From Pseudomonadales bacterium (GTDB lineage Bacteria > Pseudomonadota > Gammaproteobacteria > Pseudomonadales > JAHEIH01), in contig JALRIU010000044.1 of assembly GCA_023255355.1 (NCBI GenBank), positions 1 to 9,065 of the forward strand: 9,065 nucleotides of DNA, written 5' to 3'. Made by a program: the position numbers and the translations under genes. The notes beneath the pieces were generated by a model. It was not told the origin of the DNA. It saw only the letters and a program-made list of their open reading frames with translations, and did not search any database. Of this stretch, positions 5,241-9,065 are shown one piece after another (within the stretch, counting starts at the first letter, position 1; each line of letters begins with the position of its first letter).

Positions 5241-6701
5241 ATGTCACTAGAATTCCCGAAAAACCCTGGGTTTAGCGGATTTAATGCACCATTTCGAATG
5301 AACATTGATCTGCACGATGCTGAATTTGAGGGCGAAATACCCGAAGAGCTAAACGGTCACTTTTATCGCATCCAACCAGACTTCATATATCCACCACGTT
5401 TTTCTAATGATGTACCCTTTAATGGCGATGGCAACGTAACCCTATTTAATTTTCAACATGGCCGAGTAGATGTTAAAACTCACCATGTAGAAACCCAACG
5501 CTATAAAGCACAAAAGCAAGCCCGCAAGGCACTGTTTGGTACCTACCGCAACCCGCGCACAGACCTAGACGATGTCAAAGGTTTAAGCGGCGGCACTGCC
5601 AATACCAATCTTATTTTTCACGCGGGCAAACTGTTTGCTTTGAAAGAGGATAGTCCACCGGTTCAAGTCGACCCATATACCCTTAAAGGGATCGATGATT
5701 ACTACACTTTCGACGGCAAGATGACGGCTAAAACCTTTACCGCCCACCCCAAAATTGACCCAGTCAATGGTGAGATGATCGGCATAGCCTACGAGGCAAA
5801 AGGCGAAGCCAGTAAAGATGTCGCTCTTTATGCTGTCGACAAACAAGGCAACGTCTGCTGGGAAGCTTGGATTGAAGTTCCGTACGCCGGCATGATTCAC
5901 GATTTTGCAATTACCGAAACCCATATTGCTCTATTGGTTACGCCCATGGCTGTCAACGTAGAGCAGATGGAGCAAGGCGGAGTTCACTTTGCCTGGGACT
6001 CAAGCCTACCCAGTTATTTTGGCGTAGTTGCACGCAATGGTGATGGTACCGATCTGCGCTGGTATGAAGGCCCTGAAAAATGCGCCACCCATGTGATGAA
6101 CGGTTTTAATGACGGCAACAAAATCATCGTCGACATGGATATGGCCACCGGCAACCAGTTCCCATTCTTCCCTAGCCTACACGAACAATTTGACCTACAA
6201 CGTGCTTCAGGCAGGCTAACTCGAATTACCATAGACCTTGACGACAAAGAGGCAACAACTTATCACACAGAGGTAATGTACCAAGATATTGGTGTGCTAC
6301 CCCGCACAGACGAGCGTTATTGGTCTCGCCCTTACAATGTCGGTTTTATGCCATGCATGGACCCAACCAAGCCCCGTTCACCAAGCATGGCAGGCAATGT
6401 TGGAATGACGTTAAATACATGGGTGCGATATGACCACGATAAGCGCAGCTCGCAAACTTACTTTCCTGGTGAAAACTACACCTTACAAGAATGCCAATTT
6501 GTCCCCAAATCAGACGATGCCCCAGAGGGCTGTGGCTATTTAATGGGTATCGCCAATAATTTTGACACCATGCTGAGCGAACTTCATATACTTGATGCCG
6601 AAAACATCGCAGCGGGTACCATCGCAAAGGTCAAATTGCCTGTTCGCCTTAGACAAGGGGTGCATGGCCATTGGGTAAGCCGCAATAAACTCGAAAGCTA
6701 A
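5241..6701 (+). CDS. Lignostilbene alpha,beta-dioxygenase (carotenoid oxygenase superfamily)
   Basis: A 486-residue Fe(II) enzyme expected to cleave the central double bond of a phenolic stilbene with O2, giving two benzaldehydes such as vanillin. The four iron histidines of the seven-bladed propeller are visible: His169 (TAHPKID), His220 (MIHDF), His284 (ATHVMNGF) and His475 (GVHGHW). Phe60, Tyr102 (FGTYRNPRTD) and Lys135 (LFALKEDSPP) fall one residue after Phe59/Tyr101/Lys134 of characterised lignostilbene dioxygenases as I recall them, the residues contacting the substrate's phenolic hydroxyl. This argues against a carotenoid substrate. No signal peptide; cytosolic. The ATG at 5241 is chosen because AAGGAA lies six bases upstream; an in-frame ATG at 5151 would overlap the preceding gene and add 30 residues unlike the family. 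The gene follows the NTF2-fold lyase candidate, which would supply the stilbene. Exact stilbene preference is unknown. Confidence 0.93.
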   Translation: MSLEFPKNPGFSGFNAPFRMNIDLHDAEFEGEIPEELNGHFYRIQPDFIYPPRFSNDVPFNGDGNVTLFNFQHGRVDVKTHHVETQRYKAQKQARKALFGTYRNPRTDLDDVKGLSGGTANTNLIFHAGKLFALKEDSPPVQVDPYTLKGIDDYYTFDGKMTAKTFTAHPKIDPVNGEMIGIAYEAKGEASKDVALYAVDKQGNVCWEAWIEVPYAGMIHDFAITETHIALLVTPMAVNVEQMEQGGVHFAWDSSLPSYFGVVARNGDGTDLRWYEGPEKCATHVMNGFNDGNKIIVDMDMATGNQFPFFPSLHEQFDLQRASGRLTRITIDLDDKEATTYHTEVMYQDIGVLPRTDERYWSRPYNVGFMPCMDPTKPRSPSMAGNVGMTLNTWVRYDHDKRSSQTYFPGENYTLQECQFVPKSDDAPEGCGYLMGIANNFDTMLSELHILDAENIAAGTIAKVKLPVRLRQGVHGHWVSRNKLES

Positions 6702-6708
6702 TCGCAAA

Positions 6709-6732
6709 GGCCTGCTCTGACCCGAGCAGGCC
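6709..6732 (+). terminator. Strong hairpin downstream of the dioxygenase gene
   Basis: GGCCTGCTC (6709-6717) and GAGCAGGCC (6724-6732) form a perfect 9-bp GC-rich stem with a 6-base loop, starting 8 bases after the dioxygenase stop. There is no immediate T-run; seven Ts occur only at 6752-6758. It probably marks the end of the rightward operon, either as an imperfect intrinsic terminator or a 3'-end stabilising structure. Confidence 0.55.
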
Positions 6733-6772
6733 CACACATCATCTCTCCATATTTTTTTAACGCCCATTGTTT

Positions 6773-6803
6773 TTGAAACTTTAAAAACGTTAGTACGTAT
6801 AAT
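6773..6803 (+). promoter_or_regulatory. Candidate promoter for the 91-residue ORF
   Basis: A perfect TATAAT (6798-6803) is preceded by TTGAAA (6773-6778) with a long 19-bp spacer; GAAACT (6775-6780) would give 17 bp but matches -35 poorly. The start codon at 6826 lies 22 bases after the -10, leaving a short leader. It suggests that this gene is transcribed independently of the dioxygenase operon. Confidence 0.4.
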
Positions 6804-6825
6804 CCTATATTTACATGGTGGTTGT

Positions 6826-7101
6826 ATGATTGACATTCAGACATGCCTTCAGCGTGCAAACCAGCCAATACCTTATGGTAGCGAGCTTGATTTAATAGAT
6901 TTTATTCCCGTAGCTTCAATGACCGCATTAATTGAACCTCTTCCCAATTATTGGCATCAATTAAGTGAATCCGAAATAATGTCGTTTATTGAACATAACT
7001 GCAAATCAACAATGTCTGCCGTTGGCGCATGGCAAGTCATTATCAACAAGGCTCAGTTTTTATTAACCGACAGTGCTTTAAATATTAATGACATAGACTA
7101 A
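6826..7101 (+). CDS. Hypothetical protein, 91 residues, unrecognised
   Basis: I do not recognise this protein. It has no signal peptide, membrane helix, cysteine cluster or obvious DNA-binding helix-turn-helix. It is slightly acidic, with an aromatic-rich middle (LPNYWHQLSESEIMSFIEH, 39-57), predicted mainly helical by eye, and an acidic tail NINDID. Support for it being real: a GGTGG-type ribosome site just upstream, a TATAAT-type promoter element in front, no overlapping longer ORF with family features, and compact placement between the hairpin after the dioxygenase gene and panP. It is on the same strand as panP but 210 bp away, so cotranscription is uncertain. It is probably unrelated to the aromatic catabolic genes. 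An over-called short ORF remains possible. Confidence 0.55.
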   Translation: MIDIQTCLQRANQPIPYGSELDLIDFIPVASMTALIEPLPNYWHQLSESEIMSFIEHNCKSTMSAVGAWQVIINKAQFLLTDSALNINDID

Positions 7102-7311
7102 CCACTACCTCTTCCTTCCAATAATCTCCCTACTTTTTGGCATAGTGCCTGTTTTGATTGCAACCTAAACATACCCTCCCGATCATGATTTAATTGCGCA
7201 AATAGCAATAGGCATACAACGATGAAATATTGTTGTAATATAACGCCCCCGTTGCATGCGAGCTTATGATTAATTGCATGCTTTACATTTGGCCTTTGGG
7301 ACCCTTTTATA
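7102..7311 (+). promoter_or_regulatory. Intergenic leader upstream of panP with a repeated TTGCATGC
   Basis: This 210-bp gap has no credible ORF. TTGCATGC occurs twice in direct orientation, at 7252-7259 and 7274-7281, exactly 22 bp apart (about two helical turns), each containing the palindrome GCATGC. The second copy is 30 bases before the panP GTG, so these could be protein binding sites over the panP promoter. I see no convincing -35/-10 pair and no terminator for the upstream ORF. Confidence 0.3.
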
Positions 7312-8943
7312 GTGACAGACATCAAGGCACCAGCGAGCGCTAACGAAGAATCGTTACTGCGCGTCTTTACGATTCCTGAAACAAGTGAATCGACCTTGTC
7401 GTTAATTGAAAAAGAGATCTCTGAAAACCTAAACGGCTTTCTGGAGCAACAAATTGTTGCTATGCAAAAACCCATTGGCCAAGTCGAAGAAGATTTTAAT
7501 AGTAGCGTCATCCCCGAAGAGCCCATGTGGGTCAGCGATTATGGCGATCAAATGCTGCAAAAGCTGATTTCTCATTCAGTGCATACCTCATCCCCAGGGT
7601 TTATTGGCCATATGACCTCAGCCATGCCCTACTTTTTGTTACCACTAGCAAAACTCATGGTGGGCCTCAATCAGAACGTTGTTAAAGTTGAAACCTCTAA
7701 GGCATTCACACCCATGGAGCGACAAGTAGTTGGCATGTTCCACCACCTTGTCTACCAGGAAAGTCCGGCCTTTTATGAAGCTTGGATGCACAATGCTGGA
7801 GCATCACTTGGTGCTTTTGGTTCGGGGGGAACAGTTGCAAATATAACTGCGCTTTGGGCCGCACGAAATCGCTGTTTTGGCCCAGATGGAGACTTCCAAG
7901 GTGTCGCCCAAGAAGGTATGTGCGCCGCCCTGAAGCATTATGGTTATGACAATACCGTCGTGCTGACATCAAAACGCGGTCACTATTCTTTGAGCAAAAC
8001 AGCAGACATTCTTGGGATAGGTCGTAACTCATTTATTGCGATTGATGTCGATGCACACAACAAGATTGATATCGCTAAACTTCGTCAAAAATGTACCGAG
8101 TTAACTGCCAAAAACATTCGTATCCTCGCGATTGTTGGCATCGCCGGGACGACTGAAACCGGCAATATCGACCCGCTCGAAGACATGGCCAGCATCGCCC
8201 AAGAATTTAACACTCACTTTCACGTAGATGCAGCTTGGGGCGGTGCCACCTTGTTGTCGAATAATTATCGTCATCTATTGAAAGGTATTGAGCACGCTGA
8301 ATCGGTAACCATCGACGCTCACAAACAATTTTATATCCCCATTGGGGCCGGTTTAGTGATCTTCAAAAACCCTCAATTATCTGACTCTATCGAGCATCAC
8401 GCGCAATATATTTTACGTGAAGGCTCTAAAGATATTGGTATCCATACACTAGAAGGCAGTCGACCTGGCATGGCGATGTTAGTTCACGCCAGTCTTAACA
8501 TTATTGGTCGCCAAGGCTATGAACTGCTCATTGATCGTTCTATTGAAAAAGCCAAGTATTTTGCTGAGCAAATTAATGCTCATCCAGATTTTGAATTGGT
8601 TAGCGAACCTGAACTTTGCCTACTCACCTATCGATATGTTCCGCAAGCGATTCAATCAAAATTGCTAAACTGTACCGAACAAGATCGGCAAGCAATAAAC
8701 AATATATTGAACGAATTGACCCAGAACATTCAAAAGAATCAACGTGAAAACGGCAAAACCTTTGTCTCACGCACACAACTTACACCTGAAAAATACCAAG
8801 GTGATACAGTCATCGTATTCCGGGTTGTTTTAGCTAACCCATTAACTTCATATGACATACTTAGACACATCCTTGATGAACAATGCCAATTAGCTTGCCA
8901 ACAACTGACTTTACTTAAGAACCTTCAATTCATTGGTCATTAA
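7312..8943 (+). CDS. panP: PLP-dependent aspartate 1-decarboxylase PanP
   Basis: A 543-residue cytosolic group II PLP decarboxylase matching the PanP type (about 547 residues in Vibrio, from memory), which makes beta-alanine from aspartate for pantothenate and CoA in bacteria lacking the pyruvoyl enzyme PanD. Landmarks: substrate-side segment HTSSPGFIGHMTSAMP (91-106), phosphate-binding GSGGTVAN (170-177), His224 in KRGHYS stacking on PLP, Asp306 in HVDAAWGG pairing with the pyridine nitrogen, and the Schiff-base lysine in TIDAHKQFYIP (Lys338). The long N-terminal and C-terminal arms also fit PanP. The start is GTG: no ATG lies between it and an in-frame stop at 7267, the next Met is residue 51, and the family length agrees; GGGA ten bases upstream is a weak ribosome site. 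The gene is convergent with the hydrolase gene, with ends overlapping by 14 bp. A glutamate or other amino-acid decarboxylase is a less likely alternative. Confidence 0.9.
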   Translation: MTDIKAPASANEESLLRVFTIPETSESTLSLIEKEISENLNGFLEQQIVAMQKPIGQVEEDFNSSVIPEEPMWVSDYGDQMLQKLISHSVHTSSPGFIGHMTSAMPYFLLPLAKLMVGLNQNVVKVETSKAFTPMERQVVGMFHHLVYQESPAFYEAWMHNAGASLGAFGSGGTVANITALWAARNRCFGPDGDFQGVAQEGMCAALKHYGYDNTVVLTSKRGHYSLSKTADILGIGRNSFIAIDVDAHNKIDIAKLRQKCTELTAKNIRILAIVGIAGTTETGNIDPLEDMASIAQEFNTHFHVDAAWGGATLLSNNYRHLLKGIEHAESVTIDAHKQFYIPIGAGLVIFKNPQLSDSIEHHAQYILREGSKDIGIHTLEGSRPGMAMLVHASLNIIGRQGYELLIDRSIEKAKYFAEQINAHPDFELVSEPELCLLTYRYVPQAIQSKLLNCTEQDRQAINNILNELTQNIQKNQRENGKTFVSRTQLTPEKYQGDTVIVFRVVLANPLTSYDILRHILDEQCQLACQQLTLLKNLQFIGH

Positions 8944-9065
8944 GCCAGGCTAATAAAGCGTCCGACCAGTTATAGACCCTACCTCTTCCTAAACCAAATG
9001 CAAAACCGTGCCCACCCTCAGGGTAAACATGAAGCTCTAATGGTCCTTTGCTTGATTTCAGTGCC
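8930..9065 (-). CDS. Alpha/beta-hydrolase (acetylesterase-like), C-terminal fragment
   Basis: Reading the minus strand from the window edge gives 44 residues and a TGA stop (8932-8930). They contain LELHVYPEGGHGFAFG, the strand and loop carrying the catalytic histidine of alpha/beta-hydrolases, and end in WSDALLAWLNDQ, the typical terminal helix with Trp and WL. This pattern is common in acetylesterase/xylan-esterase-like and dienelactone-hydrolase-like serine hydrolases. The nucleophile and acid residues lie outside the window, so substrate and subfamily cannot be told. The stop lies inside the last codons of panP on the other strand (14-bp overlap), with no room for a bidirectional terminator. 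Confidence 0.8.
   Translation of the reverse strand, partial: ALKSSKGPLELHVYPEGGHGFAFGLGRGRVYNWSDALLAWLNDQ

Noticed and set aside
5241..6701. Carotenoid or apocarotenoid cleavage enzyme
   Set aside because: The phenol-binding Tyr102/Lys135 contexts and the neighbouring genes fit lignostilbene cleavage better, and no carotenoid genes are present.
7098..7526. 142-codon minus-strand ORF across the panP leader
   Set aside because: It overlaps the panP N-terminus, has low-complexity composition and no family features.
1..9065. Insertion sequences, tRNA or rRNA genes, CRISPR arrays, prophage or defence genes
   Set aside because: No transposase, integrase, repeat-spacer pattern, long inverted repeats or tRNA-like cloverleaf was seen on either strand.

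Overview
The window looks like part of the chromosome of a gammaproteobacterium, probably marine. This is inferred from moderate GC content, AT-rich intergenic regions, a PanP-type aspartate decarboxylase (a family I know mainly from Vibrio, Shewanella and relatives) and a lipoprotein-type PQQ dehydrogenase. No mobile element, RNA gene or CRISPR array is visible.

Left arm (1-4258, minus strand): five co-directional genes read leftwards from a good sigma70-like promoter at 4291-4319. In transcription order they are a Nu-class (YfcG-like) glutathione S-transferase, an AMP-forming acyl-CoA synthetase, two adjacent LigF-like glutathione S-transferases, and the N-terminal 140 residues of a PQQ-dependent alcohol dehydrogenase lipoprotein that runs off the window. 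Gaps are 9, 62, 12 and 49 bp if the LigF-like gene is started at its ATG at 2015. A terminator-like hairpin spans the end of the synthetase gene.

Right arm (4481-6701, plus strand): divergent from the left arm across a 222-bp control region. It holds an NTF2/SnoaL-fold protein followed by a carotenoid-oxygenase-superfamily enzyme. The oxygenase keeps the four iron histidines and also the Phe/Tyr/Lys set that lignostilbene dioxygenases use to bind a phenolic stilbene. A terminator-like hairpin lies between the two genes.

Reading of the whole: the two arms look like a catabolic island for lignin-derived biaryls. The right arm matches the beta-1 (diarylpropane) route known from sphingomonads: an LdpA-type cofactorless deformylating lyase makes a lignostilbene and a lignostilbene dioxygenase splits it into two aromatic aldehydes. 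The left arm matches the beta-O-4 aryl ether route: beta-etherase GSTs form a glutathione thioether and a Nu-class GST acts as glutathione lyase. The CoA ligase and PQQ dehydrogenase are candidates for processing the C3 side chain or aryl alcohols. These routes were worked out in Alphaproteobacteria, so a compact divergent cluster with both in a likely gammaproteobacterium is the main point of interest. Substrates are inferred from family and context.

Right flank (6702-9065): a strong hairpin ends the lignostilbene dioxygenase unit. It is followed by an unrecognised 91-residue ORF with its own promoter-like element, a 210-bp gap, a GTG-started panP (beta-alanine supply for pantothenate/CoA), and the C-terminus of a convergent alpha/beta-hydrolase whose stop overlaps the end of panP by 14 bp. 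These appear to be outside the catabolic island.
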